NCBI GenBank assembly: GCA_030065935.1
Contig: JASJCP010000091.1
Location: forward strand, 1 to 35,101
Direction: 5' to 3'
DNA length: 35,101 nt
Origin: Xenococcaceae cyanobacterium MO_167.B27
Lineage (GTDB): Bacteria; Cyanobacteriota; Cyanobacteriia; Cyanobacteriales; Xenococcaceae
The position numbers and the translations under genes were made by a program. This document shows, piece by piece, positions 7,128-16,575 of this stretch. How positions within the stretch are numbered: position 1 is the stretch's first letter; the number at the start of each line of letters is the position of its first letter. The notes beneath the pieces were generated by a model that saw only the letters and a program-made list of their open reading frames with translations, had not been told where the DNA came from and searched no databases.

Positions 7128-7604
7128 TTAATTACCATGACATTTTTTATACTTCTTCCCACTACCACACCAACAATCATCATTACCCTTGGGTATTAAA
7201 TATGGCAAAATATCCCCTTCAACATAAAACCATTTACCATCAGTTTTAAGAAATTTAGATCGTTCGTGTAACTGTTGAGGTTCAGTAATTTTAAAAACAG
7301 CAACAAATTCTACATAACCTAATTTGTCATTCTTTTTACCTTGACTACTGTCTATTATGGTTAAACCCAACCAAGTAGTATTGTTAATACTTTTAGTTAA
7401 TTCTTTTCTGTCCTTTTCTGTTCGCTTATCAGGATGAAGTGTAGCAATTAAATAATCAATATCGCCAAGGCAAAAAGCAGTATAACGAGACTTCATTAAC
7501 TGTTCTGCTGTTTCTGGTAATTCTTTTCCTGAAAGATATTTACCACAGCAGTATTGATATTTTTTGCGACTTCCACAAGGACAATTTTTCAGACTATTTA
7601 CCAT
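7128..7604 (-). CDS. YchJ family protein with two SEC-C zinc motifs
   Basis: A protein of 158 residues. It has an N-terminal SEC-C motif (CPCGSRKKYQYCCG), an NTF2-like middle domain (TAEQLMKSRYTAFCLGDIDY) and a C-terminal SEC-C motif (CWCGSGKKYKKCHG), which is the full domain order of YchJ/UPF0225. The Cys/His clusters should bind zinc. The biochemical role of the family is not known. The start codon, ATG at 7602-7604, is divergent from the TPR-CHAT gene, about 110 bp away. Confidence 0.9.
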   Translation of the reverse strand: MVNSLKNCPCGSRKKYQYCCGKYLSGKELPETAEQLMKSRYTAFCLGDIDYLIATLHPDKRTEKDRKELTKSINNTTWLGLTIIDSSQGKKNDKLGYVEFVAVFKITEPQQLHERSKFLKTDGKWFYVEGDILPYLIPKGNDDCWCGSGKKYKKCHGN

Positions 7605-7714
7605 TGCTTAATTCTTTATTTTTGGTAATTTCTTTTCATCATATATTAGTAAGTAGTAAATTTTCTCTCGTTGCAAAAATCATAACTCCCAACTCAAGTA
7701 ATTTTAAATTTGAT

Positions 7715-10414
7715 ATGATTTCATTTAACTATTCCATAGCTTTATTAACTTTAGCTTTAGCAATACCTGTTACCACAAGTAAAGTTGCCACAGCTTCTAT
7801 TCCTCTTGTTCAAAATAATCCAAATCCTACTCAATTAATAATAAGAGCAAAACAACTCTATCAAGATCAACAATATGTAGAAGCAAGTAGAGTTTGGCAA
7901 CAAGCGATCGCTATTTACAAGCAACAGGGAGATATTCTCAATCAAGCTATGGCGTTGAGTAATTTGGCTCTGACGCAACAAAAATTAGGAAATTGGCAAG
8001 GAGCAGAAAGTGCGATCGCATCCAGTTTAGAATTACTCCAAACCCTCTCTCAGACAGCAACTCAACAACGAATTCTAGCTAATACATTAGACATTCGAGG
8101 CAGTAATCAGCGATCGCAAGGACAATCACAAATCGCTTTTGAGACTTGGGAAAGAGCAGCAAAAATTTATCAGGAATTAGATAATGATAGGGCGGTGGTT
8201 AAAAATAAAATTAATCAAGCTCAAGCCTTACAAGATTTAGGATATTATCGTCGCGCTAGCCAAATCTTAAAGTCCATCCAAACTACACTTACTGATGAAC
8301 CTGATTCTCTGGAAAAGGTTTCTGTATTACTTAATTTTGGTAATATTCTTCGTGCTACAGGAAACATAGAACAATCTCAAGTAGTCTTGCAACAAGCAGG
8401 AAAATTAGCAGAGCAACTAGAAGCCAAACATCACAAAAGCGCAATCTTACTAAGTCTAGGAAATACTGTCCGTGCTTTAGGAAATAGAGCCAGAGAATCT
8501 CAAATTATTCAGACAGTAAATTTATCTTCCCCTCGTTGTTTAGCAGATAGTAATCCTCAAAACATTAGTGCATATTATTTACAAGCAGCAGACTGTTATC
8601 AACAAGCAGCCTTATCCCTCGATCCAGAAACCAAAATCAAAGCTCAACTAAATTTACTTAGTTTGGCTGTGGAAAATCAAGATCAAGAAGTTATTTCCCA
8701 ACAATTGGGTATTTCAATTCCCGAGCTAATCTCAAACATCAAAACCAATCTAGCTCAGTTACCTGCTACTCGCACTACTATATTTGATCGCCTTAATTTA
8801 GCTCAAAGTTTAATCTGTCTCCAACCCAACACAATTAAATTTTCTTCTCCTATTACTCAACAATGCCAACCATTATTAAAACCGAATCTAGAAATATCTT
8901 GGCAAGAAATCGAACAACAAATTCAAATCGCCCTTCAACAAGCTAATCAATTACAAGACAAGCCAGCACAAGCTTATGCTTTAGGCTATTTAGGTGGAGT
9001 TTATCAACAAACAGGAAGACTAACACAAGCGCAACAGTTAACCCAACAGGCTCTATTAACTATAGATAACGCCACAGCACCAGAAATCACTTATTTATGG
9101 CAATGGCAGTTAGGAAGAATCTATCAACTTAAGAACCAGCCAGAACGAGCATTACAAGCTTATAACGCTACTTTTGAGATATTACAGTCTTTAAAACAGA
9201 ATTTAGTCGCTATTAACCCAGAGGTACAGTTTGCTTTCCGGGATCAGATCGAGCCAGTATATCGTGAACAAGTAGCCCTACTCTTACAAAATAATCCTAG
9301 TCAAGAAAATCTTAGACAAGCCCGCGATACCATTGAAGCTTTACAACTAGCAGAATTAAATAATTTCTTTCGAGAAGCCTGTTTAGACGCTAAACCCCAA
9401 AAAATAGAAGATATCGACCCCAAAGCAGCCGTTATTTACTCCATTATTCTCCCAGATCGTCTTGCTGTCATCTTATCTCAACCAGAACAACCCCTTCAGT
9501 ATTATCAAACCTTTACCAACCCCCAAGAAATAGACCTCATCTTTGAAGATTTGTATGCTAATCTCAGCCCCTTCTTATCCCCTACCAATCCTTTACAACC
9601 CAATCAAACTTTTTATAATTGGTTGATTCGTCCCCTAGAAACTAAACTCGAACAAAATGATACTAATACTTTAGTATTTATCTTAGATGGTGTTATGCGG
9701 GGTATTCCTGTTGCTTCCCTTCACGATGGCGAACAATATCTGGTTGAAAAATATAACCTAGCTTTAACTCCTGGCTTACAATTACTAACATCTCGTTCCT
9801 TAACTTCTAGCACCTTAGAAACCATTGCAGGGGGTTTAACCCAATCTCGTCAAGGCTTTACGTCATTACCCAGTGTCGAAGCAGAAGTCTCAGAAATTGC
9901 TACTCTAGTTCCTTCAGAAATACTACTAGACGAAAACTTTACTCGTGATCGCTTGCAAACACAGGTAACAACTCTACCTTACCCCATAGTTCATTTAGCA
10001 ACCCACGGACAATTTTCTTCTCGCGCAGAAGACACCTTCTTACTCACTTGGGATGATCGCATTAATGTGAAAGACTTAGACCAATTACTCCAACAAAGAG
10101 ACTTTGCGGAAGATATCCCCATAGAATTACTAATTTTGAGTGCTTGTCAAACCGCAGTAGGAGACAAACAAGCAGCATTAGGTTTAGCAGGAGTAGCGGT
10201 GCGCTCTGGGGCGCGTAGTACTGTAGCTACATTATGGTCAGTACAAGACGATTCTACTGCGGAATTGATGACCGAATTATATCAAGCTTTGAAAACTCCA
10301 GATATTAGTAAAGCCCAAGCACTACGTCAAGCACAATTAAGTTTATTGCGATCGTCTAGATACCAACATCCCTTCTATTGGTCGGCTTTTATTTTAGTCG
10401 GAAATTGGTTCTAA
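7715..10414 (+). CDS. TPR repeat protein with C-terminal CHAT protease-like domain
   Basis: A protein of 899 residues from ATG at 7715, chosen because it opens a signal-peptide-like segment (MISFNYSIALLTLALAIPV, then SKVATA); the open frame back to a TTG at 7604 lacks this logic. Residues about 40-480 are helical tetratricopeptide-like repeats (GNWQGAESAIASSL, YYRRASQIL, GRLTQAQQLTQQAL). The CHAT domain at about 600-899 has a likely catalytic pair: the second His of HLATHGQF (His764) and Cys811 of LLILSACQTAVGD. CHAT domains are caspase/separase-like peptidases, and TPR-CHAT proteins are abundant in cyanobacteria. No partner gene is visible. An export signal suggests a periplasmic or extracellular site. 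Substrate unknown. Confidence 0.87.
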   Translation: MISFNYSIALLTLALAIPVTTSKVATASIPLVQNNPNPTQLIIRAKQLYQDQQYVEASRVWQQAIAIYKQQGDILNQAMALSNLALTQQKLGNWQGAESAIASSLELLQTLSQTATQQRILANTLDIRGSNQRSQGQSQIAFETWERAAKIYQELDNDRAVVKNKINQAQALQDLGYYRRASQILKSIQTTLTDEPDSLEKVSVLLNFGNILRATGNIEQSQVVLQQAGKLAEQLEAKHHKSAILLSLGNTVRALGNRARESQIIQTVNLSSPRCLADSNPQNISAYYLQAADCYQQAALSLDPETKIKAQLNLLSLAVENQDQEVISQQLGISIPELISNIKTNLAQLPATRTTIFDRLNLAQSLICLQPNTIKFSSPITQQCQPLLKPNLEISWQEIEQQIQIALQQANQLQDKPAQAYALGYLGGVYQQTGRLTQAQQLTQQALLTIDNATAPEITYLWQWQLGRIYQLKNQPERALQAYNATFEILQSLKQNLVAINPEVQFAFRDQIEPVYREQVALLLQNNPSQENLRQARDTIEALQLAELNNFFREACLDAKPQKIEDIDPKAAVIYSIILPDRLAVILSQPEQPLQYYQTFTNPQEIDLIFEDLYANLSPFLSPTNPLQPNQTFYNWLIRPLETKLEQNDTNTLVFILDGVMRGIPVASLHDGEQYLVEKYNLALTPGLQLLTSRSLTSSTLETIAGGLTQSRQGFTSLPSVEAEVSEIATLVPSEILLDENFTRDRLQTQVTTLPYPIVHLATHGQFSSRAEDTFLLTWDDRINVKDLDQLLQQRDFAEDIPIELLILSACQTAVGDKQAALGLAGVAVRSGARSTVATLWSVQDDSTAELMTELYQALKTPDISKAQALRQAQLSLLRSSRYQHPFYWSAFILVGNWF

Positions 10415-10449
10415 TATCAATTCTCACGCATTACTGGTCAACTTGGGTG

Positions 10450-10560
10450 ATGGAAAGGGTGTGGGGTGTAGGATGTGTAGGTTGTGGGGTGTAGGGTGTG
10501 GGGTGTAGGGTGTGGGGTGTAGGGTTTAGAGTTTAGGGTTTAGGGTGTGGGATGTGTAGG
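10450..10560 (+). repeat. G-rich degenerate heptamer repeat
   Basis: Variants of GGGTGTAG, GGGTGTGG and GGGTTTAG follow one another for about 110 bp downstream of the CHAT gene stop. This resembles the short tandem heptamer repeats known in cyanobacteria. Runs of 3-4 Gs on the plus strand could form G-quadruplexes. The rest of 10415-10655 shows no gene. Confidence 0.85.
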
Positions 10561-10655
10561 GAATATCAGTAGGGACCGATGCTTTTTGTTATTAAAATAC
10601 ATTTTCTATCTTCACTGTTATGGCTTGGTTGAAGCGATCGCTTTTAACCAAACTA

Positions 10656-11150
10656 CTAAATAAACCATTTAGGAGAAGTAAGCAGAAATAACTCACTATT
10701 CCCCACTATCTCCTTGCTGTCTGGTAAACTCAAGCCCACAATTCCAGCTTTTTTCACAACTACCTGATTTCTAATACTGCCCCACACCAGCATTTCTGTC
10801 CAGTGTCCCAAGTCTGGTTGATGACCAACTAAAGCTAGTTTATGAGAGGAATTTTGCCTTTTAGTATCTTCTAGCCATTGCAACCAGTCTTGTATATTTC
10901 CCCCAGGTTCTAAAGCAGTAAATATCTCCAAAGTAGAAGATAATCCAGCTTGTAACAGTATTTCTGCGGTCTGAGATGCTCTTACTAAAGGACTGGTTAA
11001 AATCAAGTCAAATTCTACCCCAATTGACTGCAACTTTTCTGCTACTTTTTGGGTTTTACTGATTCCTTTTGCTACTAAAGGGCGTTCATCATCATTAGTA
11101 TAAGTTCCTCTTTCTGCTGCTATTCCATGACGAATCAAATATATTTCCAT
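10656..11150 (-). CDS. sixA: Phosphohistidine phosphatase SixA
   Basis: A protein of 164 residues of the histidine phosphatase superfamily. It begins MEIYLIRHGIAAERGTY, where the RHG triad contains the phospho-accepting His8. It has DLILTSPLVRASQTAEIL in the middle and LALVGHQPDLGH with the second active-site His. The short length and lack of other domains match SixA, which removes phosphate from histidine on phosphotransfer proteins. Its ATG lies one base after the tsaE stop codon, so the two genes are almost certainly cotranscribed and may be translationally coupled. The physiological target in this organism is unknown. Confidence 0.88.
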   Translation of the reverse strand: MEIYLIRHGIAAERGTYTNDDERPLVAKGISKTQKVAEKLQSIGVEFDLILTSPLVRASQTAEILLQAGLSSTLEIFTALEPGGNIQDWLQWLEDTKRQNSSHKLALVGHQPDLGHWTEMLVWGSIRNQVVVKKAGIVGLSLPDSKEIVGNSELFLLTSPKWFI

Positions 11151-11151
11151 A

Positions 11152-11643
11152 TTATTCTGCTTTGTTCCAGATTTCGCCGAACTGTTCTAAATCAAAACTT
11201 TCTAACCCTATAAGTTTTAAGCTAGCATTACGTCCTTGTTTTAAATTATAAGTTAGTTGAATTTCTATATATTGAGATGGTTTATAGGGCAAATGTTCTG
11301 ACCATTCGATCGCTGTAATTCCTGGGGTTTTTTCTGCTCCTTCCCAATATATTTCTGGATATAAAGCAGACACTCCTTCTGGTGATAAGCGGTATAAATC
11401 TAAATGGTAGAGAGGAACATCAACTTCTGTATATTCATTAATCATTGTAAAAGTAGGACTGGCAATAGGTTCGGTGATTCCTAAGCTCTTACCTAAACCT
11501 TGAATTAGGGTAGTTTTACCAGAGCCTAGTTCTCCTTTTAAGAGAATAACCGTACCAGGGGAAAGATGTTGACCTAATAAATAGCCTAATTTTCCCGTAG
11601 CAGAAGCATCAGCAAGAAAGAGGTTTATTGTCTTGAGAGTCAT
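11152..11643 (-). CDS. tsaE: tRNA N6-adenosine threonylcarbamoyltransferase complex ATPase TsaE
   Basis: A protein of 163 residues with Walker A GELGSGKTTLIQGLGKSLGI near residues 37-56, the family block SPTFTMINEY, and YHLDLYRL. TsaE (YjeE) is the ATPase that works with TsaB, TsaD and TsaC/Sua5 to make t6A37 on ANN-decoding tRNAs. The other components are not in this window. It is the first gene of a two-gene unit with sixA. ATG at 11641-11643. Confidence 0.93.
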   Translation of the reverse strand: MTLKTINLFLADASATGKLGYLLGQHLSPGTVILLKGELGSGKTTLIQGLGKSLGITEPIASPTFTMINEYTEVDVPLYHLDLYRLSPEGVSALYPEIYWEGAEKTPGITAIEWSEHLPYKPSQYIEIQLTYNLKQGRNASLKLIGLESFDLEQFGEIWNKAE

Positions 11644-11764
11644 AAACTAGACAGTGATGACCACAACGCGGAAATCTTTACTGTAACTTTACAGTATATG
11701 GGCATCAAATATATACTTCCTTCATAATTCGTTAGTAATATAGAGACTAAGCCAAGTATTTTTA

Positions 11765-11884
11765 TAAGAGATTGGCAAGATAAGAATAATTAACAATAGT
11801 ACTTATTCGTAAGTTCACAAGCTGGCTCAATTCCTACCCGAATCGATAGTCATGGTTATTGTTCTTAGTTTGCTAATTCTCTTA
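11765..11884. repeat. Imperfect long inverted repeat downstream of the YvcK-family gene
   Basis: TAAGAGATTGGCA and nearby TAAGAA at 11765-11786 are complementary, with a one-base bulge and a few mismatches, to 11863-11884. Shorter partial matches extend inward. The stem of about 20 bp begins 9 bp past the stop codon at 11894. It could be a terminator, a small RNA or a worn miniature transposable element. Confidence 0.5.
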
Positions 11885-11893
11885 TTTTTTTTC

Positions 11894-13240
11894 TTAAAAA
11901 TTTTTGCGCCATTTGCCACTATACCATCGCAATAAAACTCTAGCTAGTTTATAAGGGTCGTGGCGAACAAAGCCAATATCTTGATCTTCCTCCATAACAT
12001 TAGCTAGTACAACTCTACGTCCTAGTTTCGCTATTTCCTCTCGATCTACATATACAGGATGGGAATTATCTTGTGCATAGCGTTGGAGAGATTTTGAAGA
12101 TGGTGATTTACGATGAACTAAAACAGCATCAAATAACTTCTGTTGAGAAATACTATCTATAGCTTTAATATGATCGCCTACTGTATAACCTTCTGTTTCT
12201 CCTGGTTGAGTCATAATGTTACAGACATAAATACGGGGCGCAGTAGAACTGGCGATCGCCTGACGAATTTCTGGGACTAGGAAATTGGGAATAATGCTGG
12301 TATAGAGACTTCCTGGTCCAATGATAATATATTCTGCTTCCTTAATGGCTGTGATCGCTGCTGGTAAAGCAGGAGGGTTAGCAGGAACACAACCAATATT
12401 ACGAATTCGCCCTTGAGCTTCGGGGATGTTAGATTCTCCTTGAATAAGTCTGCCATCTTCTAATTCTGCCCATAAACTCACATCGCTAAGGGTAGCTGGT
12501 AAAACTTTTCCTCTAACTGCTAAGACTTGGGAACTAGCAGCAATTGCTTGTTCTAAATCCCCTGTAATCTCGCTCATAGCGGTTAAAAATAAGTTACCAA
12601 AACTATGACCAACTAAACCATCACCAGCTTCAAATCTGTACTGAAACAACTCAGTTAGGAGTTTTTCTTCATCTGCTAAAGCTGCTAAACAGTTACGAAT
12701 ATCTCCAGGGGGTAATACACCAATTTCCCTTCTTAATCTTCCTGAAGAGCCTCCGTCATCTGCTACGGTGACAATGGCAGTAATGTTATTACTGTATTGT
12801 TTAAGTCCTCGCAGTAGAGTAGAAAGCCCTGTACCACCCCCCAGAGCTACAATTTTAGGTCCTTTATTAAGACGACGACGAGCCAACAGCATATCAACTA
12901 ATTCTTCGTCTCCCTCGGGTTTGAGAACATCAGTAATTGAACCCACGGTGCGAGATTGCCCCCAAAACAGCAGAAATAAACCAAATATAGCTACAATAGG
13001 ACCTGATATATAATTTGGTATTACTTTCGTTAGATTTTCTAAAACTACGGAAATAAACTCCAAAATACGATAAATGGGTGTTAGTTTCACCCAAATCGCC
13101 CCACCAAGTACCGCCAAAACAAAGCCACTCGCACTTAACAGCAACCAGCGTTTGACAAATAATCCAGGGGATAACCATTTATACCAGTGATTAACTTTGT
13201 AGGACTTTTTTTTCTTGAGAGAAGATAAATTTTCCATCAT
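11894..13240 (-). CDS. YvcK/CofD-like gluconeogenesis factor family protein
   Basis: A protein of 448 residues from ATG at 13240. A frame extending to 13276 would need a TTG; a second ATG sits next to the first. Two hydrophobic segments near the N-terminus ([19 protein letters not shown] and a second at about 75-95) suggest membrane anchoring. The cytoplasmic domain has [35 protein letters not shown] and IRNCLAAL, the nucleotide-binding signature shared by YvcK and CofD. YvcK proteins bind UDP-sugars and affect carbon use and cell-wall shape in Bacillus. The absence of deazaflavin cofactor genes nearby favours YvcK over CofD, but that is inference. Confidence 0.88.
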   Translation of the reverse strand: MMENLSSLKKKKSYKVNHWYKWLSPGLFVKRWLLLSASGFVLAVLGGAIWVKLTPIYRILEFISVVLENLTKVIPNYISGPIVAIFGLFLLFWGQSRTVGSITDVLKPEGDEELVDMLLARRRLNKGPKIVALGGGTGLSTLLRGLKQYSNNITAIVTVADDGGSSGRLRREIGVLPPGDIRNCLAALADEEKLLTELFQYRFEAGDGLVGHSFGNLFLTAMSEITGDLEQAIAASSQVLAVRGKVLPATLSDVSLWAELEDGRLIQGESNIPEAQGRIRNIGCVPANPPALPAAITAIKEAEYIIIGPGSLYTSIIPNFLVPEIRQAIASSTAPRIYVCNIMTQPGETEGYTVGDHIKAIDSISQQKLFDAVLVHRKSPSSKSLQRYAQDNSHPVYVDREEIAKLGRRVVLANVMEEDQDIGFVRHDPYKLARVLLRWYSGKWRKNF

Positions 13241-13413
13241 TATCTTGTTGCTGGGATTACTGTAGCTCTCTTGCAAAAATCAATATAAAATCAAAACTTA
13301 CATCTATTCCCTATTCCCTTAACTTAAGTAGGGTTTATGAGACTTATGTAAGAGGTCTAATTAAAATAAACATAAACCATCTTGGTTAAAACCACAGCCA
13401 AACTAGCACAATA

Positions 13414-15642
13414 TTATCCTTTAGTTTCTTGAGGGACTAATGATAGTCGTTTGATTGTTAATCTAAGAGGTCTAAAGAGAACTTTCAAAATAATCCATAC
13501 AGATTGTAATTCCCCTGGGCTACAACGTTTTTGCCATCTATCAGGACGACAATAAATGGTTTCAACAATTTTTCTGTGCTGTGGCAGAGTTAAATTAACA
13601 AATTTGACTCTAAATCTGGTTGATTGGTTTTGAATTTGGCTGTGAGTGACTTTTCCAGTCAGATTTAATCCTGCTGCTATCATTTCTAGGGAAACTTCTT
13701 GTGAGATTGTTGCACAATGAGGGAGATAGATTTCTGCACTCACTTCTGATAATTGCAGAGTTACCCCAGAGTAAATCTTGTTGTCACTTTTTATTCGTAC
13801 TTTGGTTTTGAGGTCAAACCATTGATATATTCCTAGTTGGGGAATATCTAGTAAAGTCATTAAAGCAACGCTAATAGTGATCAGGTTATAGCCACTCCAC
13901 CACAAACCGAGATTGAGTGATGATGTTTCTAGAGTTTGGAAAAGGCTAACCGCAAAGCCTATCATCGTCCCCAATAGTAGTATGATCAGAGGCAAGGCAA
14001 GTTGCCAGTTATAGCAATATTGATTTCTAGTAATGCCTTTTGGTGTGACTTGAAATCCTTTAGCAAAGGGATTTAACATCACTCTTATCGCTGTTATTGC
14101 CAAAGGAAAACACTGTACTAAAGAGTATAAGTCTGATAGTATAGCAGAACGCGATCGCAAATTCAGCCAAGTAAATACTTTTAGTTGGGTTAAATAATAG
14201 GGTAGGAAAAAGTAAATCAGTTCTTTTAAATTAAACTTAATCGCTTCAATACCGAAGAACACGTAAAGTAGGGGCAATAAAAGAAAGAATATACGAGGAA
14301 TACTATTAAACCAGTGCAATAAACCCTCAAGATGTCCTAATCTTTGCCACAAGTTTAAACCTGGAATAGTAAGAGGATTGGACTTGATAAAAAATGCTTG
14401 TAAAGTACCCCTCGCCCAACGTAATCTTTGACTAAGATGAGCGGATATATCTTCTGCTGCTAAACCAGCACTTAATTTTTCATCTAGATAAACTAATTCA
14501 TAGCCTTTTGCTGCAAGACGTATTCCTGTAAAGTAATCTTCACTTACAGATTCAGTTACAAAATAACCAATTTCTTGTAAGGCTTTGCGTCTAGCAACAA
14601 AGGATGTTCCTGAACATACAACACTTCCTGCACCATCCTTAATAGGTTGAATTTGACGATAAAAAACTTCTTCCTCTGAAGTTAAAACTTGCTCTAAACC
14701 TAAATTTCTCGCTATCGGGTCGGAATTATAAAAACTTTGGGGAGTTTGAACTAAGCCAACTTTACTGTTATGGAAAAAACCTACTGTCCGTTGTAAAAAG
14801 TTAGTTGTCGGAATAAAATCGGCATCAAAAACTACAATTAATTCTCCATTGGTTTGAGTCAGAGCATGATTCAGATTTCCTGCTTTAGCATGGGAATTAT
14901 CAGGTCTAGTAAGATAGTAGCAACCTAATTTTTGGGCTAATTGTTTAATAGGCGATCGTCTGGTATCATCTAATAAATAAATTTTCTTATTAGGATAATC
15001 TAAAGCCTGACAACCCATGACAGTTCTTTTGAGGATAAACTCTGGTTCATTATAAGTAGGAATTAAAATATCTACTGAGGGATTGTATCTTCCTTGAATT
15101 ACTTTTTGGCTGCATTGTTCTGCTTCTTCATGACGGTCTTTAGTGGTAAACATAAGTAATAGCTGCAATATTCCACCACTAACTGCCAATAATTCCATCA
15201 ATAACAGCAAAATACTAAAAGTTCCATCAATAGCATTAGCTAAATTGAGAGTAGATAAAGAACGCCACAACAGATAACGAATTAATAATACTAGTAAAAT
15301 CGTCACGACTATATTGCGTGACTGTTTTTGGGGTTGGGGAAAAACGATAACAATAGTTTGAACTAATAAAAATAGCACCAACGTTGGTGCTAACAAATAG
15401 TATTTGTTTTCTACCTGGGGAATATTTAACCACCCAGGAGGCTGTTCTTGAATTAGATGTAGTTTAGTAAAGAATTCTGTTACATGATAGTTTCCCAACA
15501 ACCAAGATAGTAGAATTGAGGTAATAAGGGCGATGGTAAATAATACAAACCAAGTCGCGGAATGTACAACAGAAGAGTATTGCGAGGTATCTCGGAAACC
15601 TTGTTTAACTTGAGATTTCGTTCTTGTTCCAAAAGTTTGCAT
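13414..15642 (-). CDS. BcsA-like cellulose synthase catalytic subunit (GT2) with atypical PilZ-like tail
   Basis: A protein of 742 residues. Membrane helices at about 30-170 precede a processive GT2 domain with DILIPTYNEP, Asp225-Asp226 (LLDDTRR), FDADF (Asp273, Asp275), SEDYF (Asp369) and QRLRW (Gln405-Trp409). A second set of helices and a C-terminal domain in the PilZ position follow. These are the UDP-glucose and glucan-binding motifs of BcsA/CesA. In the C-terminal domain the RxxxR motif needed for c-di-GMP binding is not seen: DIPQLGIYQWF stands where a proline-arginine-arginine stretch is usual, and the DxSxxG loop reads QLSEVSAE. No bcsB is adjacent, as is common in cyanobacteria. Product (cellulose or another beta-glucan) not proven. 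Confidence 0.85.
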   Translation of the reverse strand: MQTFGTRTKSQVKQGFRDTSQYSSVVHSATWFVLFTIALITSILLSWLLGNYHVTEFFTKLHLIQEQPPGWLNIPQVENKYYLLAPTLVLFLLVQTIVIVFPQPQKQSRNIVVTILLVLLIRYLLWRSLSTLNLANAIDGTFSILLLLMELLAVSGGILQLLLMFTTKDRHEEAEQCSQKVIQGRYNPSVDILIPTYNEPEFILKRTVMGCQALDYPNKKIYLLDDTRRSPIKQLAQKLGCYYLTRPDNSHAKAGNLNHALTQTNGELIVVFDADFIPTTNFLQRTVGFFHNSKVGLVQTPQSFYNSDPIARNLGLEQVLTSEEEVFYRQIQPIKDGAGSVVCSGTSFVARRKALQEIGYFVTESVSEDYFTGIRLAAKGYELVYLDEKLSAGLAAEDISAHLSQRLRWARGTLQAFFIKSNPLTIPGLNLWQRLGHLEGLLHWFNSIPRIFFLLLPLLYVFFGIEAIKFNLKELIYFFLPYYLTQLKVFTWLNLRSRSAILSDLYSLVQCFPLAITAIRVMLNPFAKGFQVTPKGITRNQYCYNWQLALPLIILLLGTMIGFAVSLFQTLETSSLNLGLWWSGYNLITISVALMTLLDIPQLGIYQWFDLKTKVRIKSDNKIYSGVTLQLSEVSAEIYLPHCATISQEVSLEMIAAGLNLTGKVTHSQIQNQSTRFRVKFVNLTLPQHRKIVETIYCRPDRWQKRCSPGELQSVWIILKVLFRPLRLTIKRLSLVPQETKG

Positions 15643-15841
15643 GATTTAGCTAGAACCATTAACCAAGTAGAGCCAGCTTAACAACGAAGTTGTAAAATTC
15701 TTGTAAAAGTTCAGTAGCCTCAAATTCTCATCTTTATCAAGATTTACAACTTCCTCGATTATGGCTTATAGGCTGGACTCAATGTCAATATGCAAACCCT
15801 TGGACGAAAAACCGCTCAAAAATGTTTCCTAGCTTTTAGAG

Positions 15842-15925
15842 ATCAGAGGTCAGAGGTCAGAGGTATTTATCCTTCATGCTTCATGCTTCATAATTCATGC
15901 TTCACAATTCATAATTCATGCTTCA
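15842..15925. repeat. Short tandem repeats overlapping the end of the DUF3531 gene
   Basis: Three TCAGAGG units (about 15844-15863) are followed by alternating CTTCATG and AATTCATAATTCATG blocks. This AT-rich repeat type is common between cyanobacterial genes. It runs into the 3' end of the DUF3531 gene. The remaining 15643-15841 holds no gene I can support. Confidence 0.8.
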
Positions 15926-16349
15926 TCCCTTCTTCCTCAATTTGCCAATCTTCATTTTCACCACCAATGATAAATTGCTTAATTGGCACATATTCTTCAT
16001 TCAGTCGAATTAAAGCGTTAATTAAAACATCAATACCAATCAGATCGCTAGTCCCTAAATCAAACCAACACCTTCCCCAAACACCAAGATATTCAAAACT
16101 TCCCATATTGTGCATGACAGACATCAACTGATTATCTGCTTGTTCTTTGTTGTAATCCATATAACTGATTTCAATACCAGTCTCTTGTACCTGAAGATTC
16201 TCAGCATTAAACCCTCCCAACTTTCCCAAATAAAACCAGGAGTTGAACACTTCTTCGACATAACTTTGTTCCATAGCAGAAGGTACGGTTTCAAATTCTA
16301 GCCAAAACCACAAATCAAAAGGATTAAACTCACGAAATTGTATTTCCAT
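15909..16349 (-). CDS. DUF3531 family protein
   Basis: A protein of 146 residues beginning MEIQFREFNPFDLWFWLEFE, with VEEVFNSWFYLGKLGGFNAE and WGRCWFDLGTSDLIGIDVLI further on. These blocks match the DUF3531 family of cyanobacteria and plastids, which has no assigned function. It is rich in aromatic and acidic residues, with no signal peptide or membrane segment. The last residues, GMKHEL, and the TGA stop are written in the neighbouring CATAATTCATG repeat, so its native C-terminus may have been replaced. Confidence 0.8.
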   Translation of the reverse strand: MEIQFREFNPFDLWFWLEFETVPSAMEQSYVEEVFNSWFYLGKLGGFNAENLQVQETGIEISYMDYNKEQADNQLMSVMHNMGSFEYLGVWGRCWFDLGTSDLIGIDVLINALIRLNEEYVPIKQFIIGGENEDWQIEEEGMKHEL

Positions 16350-16575
16350 AATTCAACATAAGTAAAGTATCAAGTAATCTTGAAGTACCAATGGGGTGTA
16401 AGTAGCTTTTTCCCAGTTTTTCTCTAAGAGAATAAGTCCATGAACATAGCTCTTTGTTATGAAAACTAGATAAGAGTCCTCTTGAGAGGACTTTTCTGTA
16501 AAGCGCCAAGAAATAAATTTCTTGGTGATTTATCGCGGATGATGCAAGATCTGAGTTTTTAGCAAGTAATACCAT
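16330..16575 (-). CDS. Possible small protein of 81 residues, unrecognised
   Basis: An ATG-started frame with no stop for 81 codons overlaps the DUF3531 start by 20 bp in a different frame. It begins MVLLAKNSDLASSAINHQEI. No family is recognised. Most of it coincides with two hairpins, so the open frame may reflect conserved RNA structure rather than coding. It is listed as doubtful. Confidence 0.2.
   Translation of the reverse strand: MVLLAKNSDLASSAINHQEIYFLALYRKVLSRGLLSSFHNKELCSWTYSLREKLGKSYLHPIGTSRLLDTLLMLNYGNTIS
16475..16525. other. Two adjacent perfect hairpins
   Basis: AGTCCTCT/AGAGGACT (16475-16492) is followed by a short T run on the plus strand. CCAAGAAAT/ATTTCTTGG (16506-16525) follows 13 bp later. 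The first could terminate plus-strand transcription. Together they may belong to a small RNA or a truB leader. Confidence 0.5.

Noticed and set aside
7604-7714. N-terminal extension of the CHAT protein from TTG
   Set aside because: It would bury the signal-peptide-like segment in the interior and overlap the YchJ start.
10450-10560. G-rich repeat as CRISPR or coding
   Set aside because: Unit length varies, there are no unique spacers, and no open frame fits; it is a degenerate heptamer repeat.
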